A stretch of 64,000 nt of DNA, taken from contig NZ_AQXY01000024.1 of assembly GCF_000376845.1 (NCBI RefSeq), forward strand, positions 68,916 to 132,915. The letters run 5' to 3'. This stretch comes from Thioalkalivibrio sp. ALE14. GTDB lineage: Bacteria; Pseudomonadota; Gammaproteobacteria; Ectothiorhodospirales; Ectothiorhodospiraceae. Each line of letters begins with the position of its first letter. Position 1 is the first letter of the stretch. Positions 43,779 to 53,032 of this stretch are shown one piece after another. The notes under the pieces are model-generated. The model was given only the letters and a program-made list of their open reading frames with translations. It made no database searches and was not told where the DNA came from. Both the position numbers and the translations under genes were made by a program.

Positions 43779-45359
43779 TCAGGCGTCGCCGTGGGCGATC
43801 GTCTCCCGTTCGGCGCTGGCCAGGTACAGCGTCAGGGTCTCGCCGGCGCGGATGCCGTCGCCGTTCAGCCCGTTCCAGCGGCGCAGGTCGCCGATGCTGA
43901 CCTGGTGGCGGCGCGCGATGGTCGACAGGGAGTCGCCGGGACGGACCTCGTACTCGATGCGCTGGCCATCCGGGCCGCGATCGGGATCGGCGCGGACCAC
44001 CTTCAGGGTATCGCCGGGTCGCAGGATGGCATCCGGCTCCAGGTCGTTGGCGGAGCGCAGGGCCCCGATGGACATGCCGGTGCGCTGGCTGATGTGCCAC
44101 AGGCTGTCACCCGGCTGGACTTCGTAATCCTCGGCGGGCTGGCCGTTGTCGCCGGCGACTTGTACGGGGGTGTCCTCGCTGGAGGCGCCGGCTGGCAGGC
44201 GCAGCGTCTGCCCGGCGCGGATCAGGTCGCCGTTCAGGTTGTTCATGTCGCGCAGCACCGCCACCCGGGTGCCGGTGCGTTCGGCAATCCGGCCCAGGTT
44301 GTCGCCGGCCCGCACGGTGTACTCCCGGAAGCGGATCAGGGGTTCGTCATCGCGTGTCTCCAGCGCCGTCTCGAGGACCGGAAGGGCCTCGCGCGGGACG
44401 AACAGGTGCTGCGCGCCGCCGGGGTGGGTGGCGTGCCGGTGATAGCCCGGGTTGAGCTGCTTCAGGGTCTCGGTGTCCAGGTCGGCGAGTTCCGCGATCA
44501 GCGAGAAGTCCGCCTGGCGACCGGGTTCGATCATCTCCAGGGCCGGCTCGTTGGCAATGGGCGTGATGGCGATGTCGTGGCTGTCCGGGTCCAGGAACAG
44601 GTGGCGCAGGGCCAGCAGCCGCGGGATGTAGGCGGTGGGCTCGGCGGGCAGGTCCAGGCTCCAGTAGTCGGTGGGCTCGCCGCGTGCGGCGTTGCGGTCG
44701 ATCGCGCGCTGGATGTTGCCCTGGCCGTAGTTGTAGGCGGCCAGCGCCAGGTACCAGTCGTCGAACCGGCGGTGCAGGGCCTGGAGGTAGTCCAGCGCGG
44801 CCAGCGTGGACTTGTAGACATCGCGGCGCCCGTCGTACCAGTGGTCGCGCGCGAGGTCGAAGTAGTCGCCGGTGGCCGGCATGAACTGCCAGATCCCGGC
44901 CGCGCGGCTGCGCGAGGTCGCCTGAGCGACGAAGCCGCTCTCGACGATCGGTAACAGCAGGAGCTCGGCAGGCATGTCGCGCGCCTCGATCTCCGACAGG
45001 ATGAAGTAGGCGAAGGGCTCCGCCCGCCGAGTGCTGTGTTCGATAATGCGCGGGTGGTCGCGGTAGTGCTGGATGTAGCGCTCCACGCGTTCGTGGTCCA
45101 GCGCATCGTTGAAGCCGAAGCCCAGGCGCGCACGTTCCCACAGGTCGTCGGTCTCGGCGGCACGTTGCGCGGCGTCGCGCTGCTGGCGTTCCATCGCGGC
45201 CTGCACGTCCTCGGTGGTGCGCGGTTCCACGATGGGCTGATCCGCCGCCGAGGTATCCAGCGTGCGCCCGGAGTCGTGTAGGCTACAGGCAGAGGCGAAG
45301 ATCGCCGTCAGGCCCAGGGTCATGGCGGTGGTCAGCCGCGAGTGGAGGCGTGGTTTCAT
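43779..45359 (-). CDS. mltD: Membrane-bound lytic murein transglycosylase D
   Basis: A 526-residue lipoprotein that cleaves peptidoglycan glycan strands. The lipobox is IFASAC near residue 25. The transglycosylase domain (about 105-270) has catalytic Glu in LLPIVESGFVAQATS, with GIWQFMPATGDYF and LAAYNYGQGN. Three LysM repeats follow, marked by YTVRAGDNLGRIAERTG, YEVQPGDSLWHISQRTG and YEVRPGDSLSTIARRH. Its ATG at 45359 overlaps the divergent gene start at 45358 by two bases. Confidence 0.96.
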   Translation of the reverse strand: MKPRLHSRLTTAMTLGLTAIFASACSLHDSGRTLDTSAADQPIVEPRTTEDVQAAMERQQRDAAQRAAETDDLWERARLGFGFNDALDHERVERYIQHYRDHPRIIEHSTRRAEPFAYFILSEIEARDMPAELLLLPIVESGFVAQATSRSRAAGIWQFMPATGDYFDLARDHWYDGRRDVYKSTLAALDYLQALHRRFDDWYLALAAYNYGQGNIQRAIDRNAARGEPTDYWSLDLPAEPTAYIPRLLALRHLFLDPDSHDIAITPIANEPALEMIEPGRQADFSLIAELADLDTETLKQLNPGYHRHATHPGGAQHLFVPREALPVLETALETRDDEPLIRFREYTVRAGDNLGRIAERTGTRVAVLRDMNNLNGDLIRAGQTLRLPAGASSEDTPVQVAGDNGQPAEDYEVQPGDSLWHISQRTGMSIGALRSANDLEPDAILRPGDTLKVVRADPDRGPDGQRIEYEVRPGDSLSTIARRHQVSIGDLRRWNGLNGDGIRAGETLTLYLASAERETIAHGDA

Positions 45360-46119
45360 GGCGCTGGAGGATAAACCAGAGATGGGGGATCACCAAGACC
45401 CGTTCCTGAACTGGTTGGCGCACTGGTACGCCCAGCCGCAGGGCCGCCGGGTCCGCGAGCGCTTTCTGGAACGCATTCGACGCTACGGCGACCCGGGCCC
45501 CGGGGACCTGGCAGTGGAGCTGGCCCCGGTTCCGATCCTGGAGGAGAGCGACGCCCTCCAGGCACCCCTGATTCGCATTGCTTCCCCGCATCCGGTCCTG
45601 CGCATGGATCCGGCGTCCTGGCCGCTGGAATCCGAATGCGCCCGGCGCATCGTGCTCGCTCACCCCGGTGCCCAGAGCGCCCGGCTGGACGCGGTGGTGG
45701 CCGAGGCGGCCCGGGTGCTGGAGCCCGAGGGGCGCGTGTTCCTGCTGGAGGGCAATCGCCTGCAGCACGCCGGGCGCAACGGCGTGCGGCCCTCGCCGCT
45801 CCCCGAGGGCCTGCGCCGGCGCCAGTACCGCGAACTGCTGGAGGCCGCGGATCTGGAGGTCCTCGATCAGTGGAGCCTCAGCCTGCTCCCGCCGGGTTTG
45901 CCGGCCGCCTGGCAAAAGCGTCTGGCGACCATGGATGCCTGGACCCTGCGCGGCCTGCCGCCGCTGGCCAGCATGATCCTGACTGTGGCGCACAAACGGG
46001 TGGATATGCCGCTGCGCCCGGCACAGCGGTTCCGCTTTTCGATGCCCAATCCCGCGATGCGCCCGGGGCTGGTATCCTCGCGCACCGATCATTCCGGAGC
46101 CCGCCGAACGCATGGCTGA
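45358..46119 (+). CDS. Methyltransferase-like protein, degenerate SAM motif
   Basis: A 253-residue protein in the place where a class I methyltransferase usually precedes rnhA. Late-fold segments are recognisable ([37 protein letters not shown]). The expected Gly-rich SAM-binding motif I is replaced by [14 protein letters not shown], which lacks Gly-x-Gly, so activity is doubtful. The start is ATG 45358 with GGAGG nine bases upstream; ATG 45382 is possible. It overlaps rnhA by eight bases and starts inside the mltD start codon on the other strand. Confidence 0.72.
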   Translation: MALEDKPEMGDHQDPFLNWLAHWYAQPQGRRVRERFLERIRRYGDPGPGDLAVELAPVPILEESDALQAPLIRIASPHPVLRMDPASWPLESECARRIVLAHPGAQSARLDAVVAEAARVLEPEGRVFLLEGNRLQHAGRNGVRPSPLPEGLRRRQYRELLEAADLEVLDQWSLSLLPPGLPAAWQKRLATMDAWTLRGLPPLASMILTVAHKRVDMPLRPAQRFRFSMPNPAMRPGLVSSRTDHSGARRTHG

Positions 46120-46573
46120 CGAACGTGTGTACATCTATACCGACGGGGCCTGCCGTGGCAATCCCGGACCCGGCGGCTGGGGCGCGATCCTGCGCTTCGG
46201 CGGGCGCGAGCGCGAGCTCTACGGCGCCGAGGCCGAGACCACCAACAACCGCATGGAACTGACCGCCGCCATCCGCGCGCTGGAGACCCTGAAGCGTTCC
46301 TGCAAGGTGGAACTGGTCACCGACTCCAAGTACGTCAAGCAGGGCGTGACCGAGTGGATGCCAGGCTGGAAGCGGCGCAACTGGAAGTCCGCCAGCGGTT
46401 CCCCGGTCAAGAACCGCGACCTGTGGGAAGCCCTGGATGCGCAGGCCCAGCGCCACGATATCGAGTGGTACTGGGTGCGCGGCCACAGCGGCCATCCGGA
46501 AAACGAACGCGCCGACGAGCTGGCCAATGCGGGCATCGACGCCCTGCTGGCCGGCGAACCGATCGAGAACTGA
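46112..46573 (+). CDS. rnhA: Ribonuclease HI
   Basis: It degrades the RNA strand of RNA-DNA hybrids. 153 residues. The acidic residues are Asp in [18 protein letters not shown], Glu in [10 protein letters not shown], Asp in LVTDSKYV and Asp in NERADELAN, with His in GHSGHPENE. It overlaps the upstream methyltransferase-like gene and is followed 11 bases later by dnaQ, the usual gammaproteobacterial pair. Confidence 0.98.
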   Translation: MADERVYIYTDGACRGNPGPGGWGAILRFGGRERELYGAEAETTNNRMELTAAIRALETLKRSCKVELVTDSKYVKQGVTEWMPGWKRRNWKSASGSPVKNRDLWEALDAQAQRHDIEWYWVRGHSGHPENERADELANAGIDALLAGEPIEN

Positions 46574-46584
46574 GAGGCAACGCG

Positions 46585-47295
46585 ATGCGCCAGATTGTCC
46601 TGGATACCGAGACCACGGGCCTGGAGCCCGCCGACGGCCATCGAATCATCGAGATCGGCTGCCTGGAGCTGGACAACCGCCGGCCCACCGGGCGCAAGCT
46701 GCACGAATACTTGCAGCCGGATCGCGAGATCGACGCCGGTGCGATCGAGGTGCACGGGATCACCAACGAATTTCTCGCCGACAAGCGGCGCTTTGCCGAC
46801 GTGGCCGGTGAGTTCGTCGATTTCATCCGGGGTGCGGAGCTGATCATCCACAACGCGCCGTTCGATGTCGGCTTCATCAACCATGAGCTGCGCCTGCTGG
46901 GTGATGCGGCCCCGGCGACCGAGGTCGCCGAGGTCTGCGCCGTGCTGGATTCGCTGGTGATGGCGCGACGCATGCACCCCGGGGCGCGCAACTCGCTGGA
47001 TGCGCTGTGCAAGCGCTACGAGGTGGACGGCTCCGGTCGTACCCTGCACGGGGCCCTCCTCGACGCCGAGTTGCTGGCGGATGTCTACCTGGCGATGACC
47101 GGCGGGCAGGTGGCGCTGACGCTGGATGCCGTGGGTGACGGCGACGCCGCGGCCGGGCCCGTCCAGGCGCGGCGTTCGGGCAAGCCGCTTCCGGTGATCG
47201 AGCCGACGCCAGAGGAGCAGGCGGCGCACGAGGCGCTCCTGCAGACCCTCGACGACGCAGCCGGCGGCGCCTGCCGCTGGCGCACCAGCGCCTGA
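46585..47295 (+). CDS. dnaQ: DNA polymerase III epsilon subunit (proofreading exonuclease)
   Basis: The 3'-5' exonuclease of the replicative polymerase. 236 residues. Exo I DTETTGLEP, Exo II IHNAPFDVGFI and Exo III HGALLDAELLADVY are complete. The C-terminal extension beyond residue 185 tethers epsilon to alpha. The start is ATG 46585. Palindromic island B begins about 35 bases after the stop. Confidence 0.97.
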   Translation: MRQIVLDTETTGLEPADGHRIIEIGCLELDNRRPTGRKLHEYLQPDREIDAGAIEVHGITNEFLADKRRFADVAGEFVDFIRGAELIIHNAPFDVGFINHELRLLGDAAPATEVAEVCAVLDSLVMARRMHPGARNSLDALCKRYEVDGSGRTLHGALLDAELLADVYLAMTGGQVALTLDAVGDGDAAAGPVQARRSGKPLPVIEPTPEEQAAHEALLQTLDDAAGGACRWRTSA

Positions 47296-47330
47296 GGTCG
47301 TCTTCCGGCGCCGGCGTCGCTTCGGCGCTC

Positions 47331-48203
47331 AAGTGCCTTCGTCCGGCCGTCTGCCTTGCTTTGGCTGGCCCTGGTTCATCGCCTGGTGTTTACGGTGCCT
47401 TCGGTCCGCCGCCTGCCCGGCGCTGACTCGCCAGCGCGCCCCGAGGCACTTTCTTGCTTGCCCAAGAAAGTGCCCAAAGAAGGGCACCCGGATTCCGCCC
47501 GGGAACCTCGCTCCGGACGCGCTGGGCCGGCGGCGCTGAACTCGCTACGCCTTCGGCTTCGCTCAGACATCCAGCGCCTTCTCCCGGCCCATCACGCCCT
47601 CCGCGAGGGGCTCCATACGGGGGAGGAAGGTCAAAACAGGAGGCATCCCAACATCCCTGCCTAAGCTTGCGTATGGCTGTCCGAAAGCCCCCGGCGCCCG
47701 CGCTGCGGGCGCGGCACGCAACGGCCCAAGGCCGAGCGTGCCCAGATGTCCGAAGACCTAGCCATCCTCCACTGGCAAAAACGTCGGGATGGTCGTTGTC
47801 TTGACCTTGATCCCCCCGTTGTCGTCGCGCCGAGCGGAGAGGGTTTTCGCGGGGAAAAAGGCGCTGGATGTCTGAGCGGAGCCGTAGGCGCAGCGAGTTC
47901 AGCGCCGCCCGCGAAAAGCCTCGGAGCGAGGGAAACCCCGGCCCGCACAGCGGGCCGGGGTCGCGGCAGTCGGGCGTGTTTCTTGGGTACTTCTTTGCAC
48001 GAGCAAAGAAGTACCTCGCGGCGCGCTGGCGAGTCAGCGCCAGGCAGTATGTGGACCGAAGCCACCGTAAACACCGAGCGGCGAACCAGGACCAGCCACC
48101 ACATGGCAGGCGCCGGACCGAAGGCACGTAAACACCGGATGCCGAACCAGGGCCAGCCACCACCAGGCAGGTGGCCGGACGAGGCCACCGTAAACGACGA
48201 GAG
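47331..48203. repeat. Large palindromic island B (0.87 kb)
   Basis: It occupies the gap between convergent dnaQ and smpB. The left arm carries a 12-bp perfect hairpin (47445-47474, GGCACTTTCTTG stem). The right arm carries a 13-bp perfect hairpin (47986-48015, GGTACTTCTTTGC stem, ACGA loop) and an 11-bp GC hairpin (47936-47960). The 47-bp arm core (GGCGCTG...CAGCGCC, 47532-47578) recurs inverted with three differences near 47870. The centre shares blocks with island C (for example GTCCGAAGACCTAGCC). Same orientation as C, opposite to A. Confidence 0.9.
48061..48200. repeat. Tandem units of about 61 bp at the outer end of island B
   Basis: CACCGTAAAC-like starts recur at 48067, 48128 and 48190, giving periods of 61 and 62 bases. 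Each unit carries a GCCGAACCAGG-type block and a CCAGCCACCA block. Related units lie at the ends of islands A and C in varying number. This is not a CRISPR array: repeats are contiguous and there are no unique spacers. Confidence 0.75.
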
Positions 48204-48262
48204 ACGAGGCAGAGACGTCCGGCGCAAGCCGGAATGGGGATGGTGGGCGGGGCGCTGCGGCG

Positions 48263-48742
48263 TTAGTTGTGCTTCATGATCCGCGCCCGCTCGCGTTCCC
48301 AGTCCTTGTCCTTCTTGTCGGCGCGCTTGTCGTATTCCTTCTTGCCCTTGGCTAGCCCGATCTCGAGCTTGGCGCGTCCGCGCTTCCAGTACAGGGCCAG
48401 CGGAACGAGGGTGTAGCCCTTGCGTTCCACCGCGCCGACCAGGCGGTTGATCTCGGAGCGATGGAGCAGCAGCTTGCGGGTGCGGCTCGGGTCCGGGTTG
48501 ATATGGGTGGAGGCGGTCGGCAGTGGGGTGATGTGCGCGCCGAACAGGAAGGCCTCGCCGTTGCGCAGCAGGACGTAGGCCTCGCTCAGCTGCGCGCGCC
48601 CGGCACGCATGGACTTGACCTCCCAGCCTTCCAGTTCCAGCCCCGCCTCCAGACGGTCCTCGATAAAGAAATCGTGGCGCGCCTTGCGGTTGAGCGCGAT
48701 GGTGCTGGAGTTGTCGCCGCCTTGTTTCTTCTTCTTTCCCAT
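48263..48742 (-). CDS. smpB: SsrA-binding protein SmpB
   Basis: A partner of tmRNA in rescuing stalled ribosomes. 159 residues from the ATG at 48742 ([18 protein letters not shown]). Conserved blocks are [34 protein letters not shown] and [10 protein letters not shown], and the C-terminal basic tail ([18 protein letters not shown]) that enters the mRNA channel is complete. The tmRNA gene is not in the window. Confidence 0.97.
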   Translation of the reverse strand: MGKKKKQGGDNSSTIALNRKARHDFFIEDRLEAGLELEGWEVKSMRAGRAQLSEAYVLLRNGEAFLFGAHITPLPTASTHINPDPSRTRKLLLHRSEINRLVGAVERKGYTLVPLALYWKRGRAKLEIGLAKGKKEYDKRADKKDKDWERERARIMKHN

Positions 48743-48809
48743 AACCCGCGCAGTGTACTGCAGCCGGCCCGTCGAAGCAGTGCGGATGGGCTTTCGCCCG
48801 TGGTGAAAG

Positions 48810-48838
48810 TTGAGCCTGAGGACCCGCTGCCCCACAAT
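48810..48838 (+). promoter_or_regulatory. Candidate sigma-70 promoter of the sodium symporter gene
   Basis: TTGAGC (48810-48815) and CACAAT (48833-48838) with a 17-base spacer, about 100 bases before the ATG at 48940. Sequence match only; the spacer length is ideal and the hexamers are moderate. Confidence 0.38.
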
Positions 48839-48939
48839 TCCGGCGGACTCGGCGGCGTGTTGCTGCGACCCGGCCCGGGTGATGCCGGGCGCGATGGCCG
48901 CGCACGCGCGTTCCGTCTCCGCTCACAAAGGAGCCACTG

Positions 48940-50298
48940 ATGCCTGCCACGACCTCGATCCACGGGCAATGGACGACCCGCCTGGCCTTCATCCTGGCGG
49001 CCACCGGTTCGGCCGTCGGCCTCGGCAATATCTGGCGCTTCCCCTATATCGCCGGCGAGAACGGCGGCGGGGCCTTCGTGCTGGTGTATCTGGGCTGCAT
49101 CCTGCTGATCGGCCTGCCGGTGATGATGGCGGAGATCCTGCTGGGGCGGCGCGGGCGCCAGAGCCCGATCAACACGATGTCCGCCCTGGCGCGCGAGGAG
49201 GGGCTCACGCGCGCCTGGGGGATGATCGGCTGGATCGGGGTCCTCGCCGGGTTCCTGATCCTGTCCTTCTACAGCGTGGTGGCCGGCTGGTCGCTGTCGT
49301 ACGTCTTCAAATCGGGCACGGGCGGCTTCCTCGGGCTGGACGCGGACGGTTCCGAATCGATGTTCGGCAACATGCTGGCGGACCCGGAGGCGCTGCTGGC
49401 CTGGCACACCATCTTCATGGTGATGACGGCGATGGTGGTCGCGCGCGGGGTGCAGTCGGGCCTGGAGAAGGCGGTGACGATCCTGATGCCACTGCTGTTC
49501 GTGATGCTGGTGGTGATGGTCGGCTATGCAATGGTCGAGGGGCAGTTCTTCGCCGGTCTGCAGTTCCTGCTGTATCCCGATTTCTCCGCGCTGTCGGCGA
49601 ACGCGGTGCTGCTGGCGATGGGCCAGGCCTTCTTCACGCTCAGTCTCGGGATGGGCGCGATCATGATCTACGGCAGCTACCTGCAGAGTGAGGCGTCCAT
49701 CGCGCGCACCTCGGCGGCGGTGGTCGGGGCGGATACCCTGGTGGCGATCATGGCCGGGCTGGCGATCTTCCCCATCGTGCTCGGGGCCGGACTGTCGGCG
49801 GAGCAGGGGCCGGGGCTGATCTTCGTGACTCTGCCGCTGGCGTTCGCCGACATGCCGGGTGGCCTGTACTTCGGCACCATGTTCTTCGTGCTGCTGGTGT
49901 TTGCGGCCTGGACCTCGGCGATCTCCATCATCGAGCCGGCGGTCGCCTTCCTGGTCGAGAACATGGGTCTGACCCGGGTGATGGCGACCGCGATGATCGC
50001 CATCGGGGCCTGGTTCCTGGGGATTGGCGCGCTGCTGTCGCTGAACGTCTGGTCCGACTACACCCTGTTCGACATGGGCATCCTGGACCTGCTGGACTAC
50101 GTGACGGCCAACATCCTGCTGCCGCTGGGCGGCTTCCTGATCGCGATCTTCGTGGGCTGGCGGATGACCGAGCGCTCGGTGCAGTCCGAGCTGCGTATGA
50201 AGCACCCGGCGCTGTATCAGGTCTGGTACTTCCTGGTGCGCTTCGTTGCTCCGGTCGCGATCCTGTTTGTCTTCCTGCGTGCGGTGGAGTTGATTTGA
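48940..50298 (+). CDS. Sodium-dependent transporter (NSS/SNF family)
   Basis: A 452-residue inner-membrane protein with about 11-12 helices and the LeuT fold. The family start is WTTRLAFILAATGSAVGLGN followed by WRFPYIAGENGGGAF, where the unwound TM1 binds Na+ and substrate. Substrate is likely an amino acid or related small molecule but cannot be read from sequence; Na+ coupling fits a sodium-rich alkaline habitat. Start ATG 48940 with AAGGAG upstream. Its stop overlaps ratA as TGATG. Confidence 0.93.
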   Translation: MPATTSIHGQWTTRLAFILAATGSAVGLGNIWRFPYIAGENGGGAFVLVYLGCILLIGLPVMMAEILLGRRGRQSPINTMSALAREEGLTRAWGMIGWIGVLAGFLILSFYSVVAGWSLSYVFKSGTGGFLGLDADGSESMFGNMLADPEALLAWHTIFMVMTAMVVARGVQSGLEKAVTILMPLLFVMLVVMVGYAMVEGQFFAGLQFLLYPDFSALSANAVLLAMGQAFFTLSLGMGAIMIYGSYLQSEASIARTSAAVVGADTLVAIMAGLAIFPIVLGAGLSAEQGPGLIFVTLPLAFADMPGGLYFGTMFFVLLVFAAWTSAISIIEPAVAFLVENMGLTRVMATAMIAIGAWFLGIGALLSLNVWSDYTLFDMGILDLLDYVTANILLPLGGFLIAIFVGWRMTERSVQSELRMKHPALYQVWYFLVRFVAPVAILFVFLRAVELI

Positions 50299-50738
50299 TG
50301 GCCTCGAAGATTCGCCGCTACGCGGATGTGCCCTACACCCAGGAGCAGATGTTCAATCTCGTGAACGACGTCGATGCCTATCCGGAATTCCTGCCGGGTT
50401 GTCGCAGTGCGTCGGCGCGCCCGCGCGGCGAGCACGAGGTGGAAGGCACGATCGAACTGGCCAAGGGCGCGTTGCACAAGTCGTTTACTACCCGCAATAC
50501 CCTGAAACGCCCGGAGAGCATCGACATGCGCCTGGTCTCCGGACCATTCCGGCGACTGCACGGGACCTGGACCTTCAGCCAGGTGGAGGGCGGCAAGACC
50601 CGTATCGCCCTGGAGCTGGAATTCGAGTTCGCCAACCGCATCATGGCCTTCGCGATCGGGCCGGTGTTCAACCAGATTGCCAATTCGCTGGTCGATGCCT
50701 TTGTCCAGCGCGCGCGCGAGGTCCACGGTGCCGGATAG
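50298..50738 (+). CDS. ratA: RatA/Coq10-type START-domain protein
   Basis: A 146-residue SRPBCC/START-like protein. VPYTQEQMFNLVNDVDAYPE and FLPGCRSA are the family opening, and LVSGPFRRLHGTW a core strand. Relatives bind ubiquinone (Coq10) and E. coli RatA was reported to interfere with ribosome subunit joining. The ATG overlaps the symporter stop. rnfH overlaps its end, as in other gammaproteobacteria. Confidence 0.92.
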   Translation: MASKIRRYADVPYTQEQMFNLVNDVDAYPEFLPGCRSASARPRGEHEVEGTIELAKGALHKSFTTRNTLKRPESIDMRLVSGPFRRLHGTWTFSQVEGGKTRIALELEFEFANRIMAFAIGPVFNQIANSLVDAFVQRAREVHGAG

Positions 50739-51120
50739 TCCCGTGGCCCCGGCCGCCGCGGACGGCATGATCCGCGTGGAGGTGGCCTATGCGCGGCCCG
50801 ACCGCCAGGTGATCCTGCCGCTGGTGGTGCCCGAGGGCACCACTGTGGATACCGCGCTGCGTCAGTCCGAGATCGAGCTGCAGTTTCCGGAGATTGATCT
50901 GGAGAATGTGAAGGTCGGGATCTTCGGCAAGATCACCCGGCGCGACACCGTGCTGCGGCCGCGTGACCGCATCGAGATCTACCGTCCGCTGATCGCGGAC
51001 CCGAAGGAGGTGCGCCGCCAGCGCGCCGGAAAGGGGCGCAAGAAGAAGCCGGGCAAGGGCGATGCGGAAGCCGGGGGCGAATCGAAGAAGGACGCAGGGC
51101 CGGAGAACGCGGAGGAATAG
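50728..51120 (+). CDS. rnfH: RnfH-family ubiquitin-like protein
   Basis: A 130-residue protein with a beta-grasp domain (about 13-90: MIRVEVAYARPDRQVILPL, KVGIFGKITRRDTVLRPRDR) and a lysine-rich, then acidic tail (AGKGRKKKPGKGDAEAGG). Function is not settled. The start is GTG 50728 with GAGG six bases ahead, lying inside the ratA 3' end; ATG 50767 is the alternative. Confidence 0.9.
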   Translation: MPDSPVAPAAADGMIRVEVAYARPDRQVILPLVVPEGTTVDTALRQSEIELQFPEIDLENVKVGIFGKITRRDTVLRPRDRIEIYRPLIADPKEVRRQRAGKGRKKKPGKGDAEAGGESKKDAGPENAEE

Positions 51121-51165
51121 CGAGAGCCCTGTGAGCCCGCGGCACTTCGGGGATGCGGGCGAGCG

Positions 51166-51528
51166 TCAGTCGTTGTCCATGTCCACCGGGTGCTCGTCCA
51201 GCGCGACCGGCTGCGGGATGTCGGCATCCACGTGGCTGACCACGCCGTTCGCAAAATGCACTGTGACCCGCTGGCGCTCGGTCGCCCCGAAGCCCGGGCG
51301 GCGGTAGTAGACGTAGTCCCAGCGCTCATCGGCGCGGAAGGCGGGCTCCAGCTGGGGCGACCCCATCAGGAAGCGGACCTGCTGCGGCGTCATGCCGGGC
51401 TGGATTTGCGCCACCTGGACGGGGTCGATCACGTTGCCCTGTTGTACATCCAGACGGAACTGGTTGAGGCCGCCGCAGGCGCTCAGCAGGCTTGCGGCCA
51501 CGGCGATAGAAATGAGAATCTTGATCAT
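51166..51528 (-). CDS. bamE: Outer-membrane assembly lipoprotein BamE
   Basis: An accessory lipoprotein of the BAM complex. 120 residues. Signal and lipobox are VAASLLSACGG (Cys18), and the family motif is IQPGMTPQQVRFLMGSPQLE, with WDYVYYRRPG. It ends in an acidic DMDND. It is convergent with rnfH and divergent from fur across about 100 bp. Confidence 0.96.
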   Translation of the reverse strand: MIKILISIAVAASLLSACGGLNQFRLDVQQGNVIDPVQVAQIQPGMTPQQVRFLMGSPQLEPAFRADERWDYVYYRRPGFGATERQRVTVHFANGVVSHVDADIPQPVALDEHPVDMDND

Positions 51529-51626
51529 CTGAGCGGGCGGTCCTCGGCGTCTGGTGGGCCGTGAACGCGCATGGTACACCAAAGCGTCCCGCCGCTCTCA
51601 AGCGGATCGGACCGGGAAAACAGGCA

Positions 51627-52052
51627 ATGGAAACCAGTAATCTCAAGAAGGCGGGACTCAAGGTCACGCTGCCGCGGATGAAGATCCTCGAGATCCTCGA
51701 GACCTCGGAGACCCGGCATCTGACGGCCGAGGCGATCTATCGGGAGCTGCTCGAATCCGGCGAGGAGATCGGCCTGGCCACGGTGTATCGCGTGCTGACC
51801 CAGTTCGAGGCGGCCGGGCTGGTCTGTCGTCTGCACCTGGAGGGCAATCAGGCGGTGTTCGAGCTGGAGCGTGGTGGCCACCATGACCATATCGTCTGCA
51901 ACCAGTGCGGGCGGGTCGAGGAGTTTTTCGACGAGACGATCGAGCGGCGCCAGCGCGAGGTGGCCCAGCACCACGGTTTTTCCATCAAGGATCATGCCCT
52001 GGTCCTGTACGGCGACTGTAACGACCACGCCTGTCCCCACCGCCCGGCCTGA
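51627..52052 (+). CDS. fur: Ferric uptake regulator Fur
   Basis: An Fe(II)-responsive repressor. 141 residues from the ATG at 51627. The winged-helix domain contains LKVTLPRMKILEILE and IGLATVYRVLTQFEAAGLV. Metal sites are visible in GGHHDHIVCNQCGRVEEF and the C-terminal pair in YGDCNDHACPH. The upstream in-frame codon at 51561 would add a non-family extension. The bamE-fur divergent pair is widespread. Palindromic island C follows. Confidence 0.96.
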   Translation: METSNLKKAGLKVTLPRMKILEILETSETRHLTAEAIYRELLESGEEIGLATVYRVLTQFEAAGLVCRLHLEGNQAVFELERGGHHDHIVCNQCGRVEEFFDETIERRQREVAQHHGFSIKDHALVLYGDCNDHACPHRPA

Positions 52053-52121
52053 CCGCTATCGGGGTTTTACTCACCGCGGACCGGCTGGCACCGGTTCCGC
52101 CGCGGGTGTGCAGTAGCTTCC

Positions 52122-52990
52122 GATTCGGCTGCTTGCCTTTTTGTGGCTGGCCCTGGTTCGGCCTCCGGAGTTTAAGGTGCCTTCGTCCGGCCGCCTGCCC
52201 TGTGGTGGCTGGTCCTGGTTCTGCATCCGGTGTTTACGTGCCTTCGGTCCGCACACTGCCCGGCGCTGACTCGCCAGCGCGCCGCGAGGTCCTTTCTTGC
52301 TTGCCCAAGAAAGGACCCAAAGAAGGGCACCCGGATTCCGCCCGGGAACCTCGCTCCGGACGCGCTGGGCCGGCGGCGCTGAACTCGCTGCGCCTTCGGC
52401 TCCGCTCAGACATCCAGCGCCTTCTTCCGGCCCACCACGCCCTCCGCGAGGGGCTCCATACGGGAGGGGAAGGTCAAAACCGAACGTGTCCCCACGTTTG
52501 CGCCTAACCATAGGCAACGCCGTCCGAAAGCCCCCGGCGCCCGCGCCGCGGGCGCGGCACGCAACGGCCGAAGGCCGAGCGTGCCCAACATGTCCGAAGA
52601 CCTAGCCACCCTCCACTGGCACGACCGTCGGGACGGCTGTTGTCTTGACCTTGAACCCCCGTTGTCGTCGCGCCGAGCGGAGAGGGTTTTCGCGGGATTA
52701 GAGGCGCTGGATGTCTGAGCGGAGCCGCAGGCGCAGCGAGTTCAGCGCCGCCCGCGAAAAGCCTCGGAGCGAGGGAAACCCCGGCCCGCGCAGCGGGCCG
52801 GGGTCGCGGCAGTCGGGCGTGTTTCTTGGTGACTTCTTTGTACGAGCAAAGAAGTCACTCGGGGCGCGCTGGCGAGTCAGCGCAAGGCAGTATGTGGACC
52901 GGAGCCACCGTAAACACCGGATGCCGAACCAGGCCCAGCCACCACCAGGCAGGAAGCGGGCCGGAGGCAGTGCAAACACCCGATGCCGAA
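52122..52990. repeat. Large palindromic island C (0.87 kb)
   Basis: It lies between convergent fur and the GST gene. The left arm carries a perfect 12-bp hairpin (52288-52317, GGTCCTTTCTTG stem). The right arm carries a perfect 12-bp hairpin (52829-52858, GTGACTTCTTTG stem) and the GC hairpin CCCCGGCCCGC/GCGGGCCGGGG (about 52779-52803). The 47-bp arm cores differ from each other at one position. The arrangement is the same as island B. No gene is called. Confidence 0.9.
52141..52245. repeat. Tandem units of about 62 bp at the left end of island C
   Basis: GTTTAA at 52170 and GTTTAC at 52232 mark equivalent points 62 bases apart, each within a TGGCTGGxCCTGGTTC...GTTTA...GCCTTCG unit. These are the reverse complement of the units at the right end of island B. 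At the right end of island C two more starts, GTAAAC at 52910 and GCAAAC at 52972, are also 62 apart. Confidence 0.72.
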
Positions 52991-53032
52991 CCGGGCGCAA
53001 CCCAAGGGGTGGGTGGTCGGGAAAAGCCCGGG

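Noticed and set aside
48061..48200. Possible CRISPR array
   Set aside because: Units are contiguous with no unique spacers, only two to three per site, and no cas gene lies nearby.
47661..49028. 455-codon minus-strand frame over island B and smpB
   Set aside because: It overlaps smpB out of frame and the repeat; smpB has clear family conservation in the other frame.
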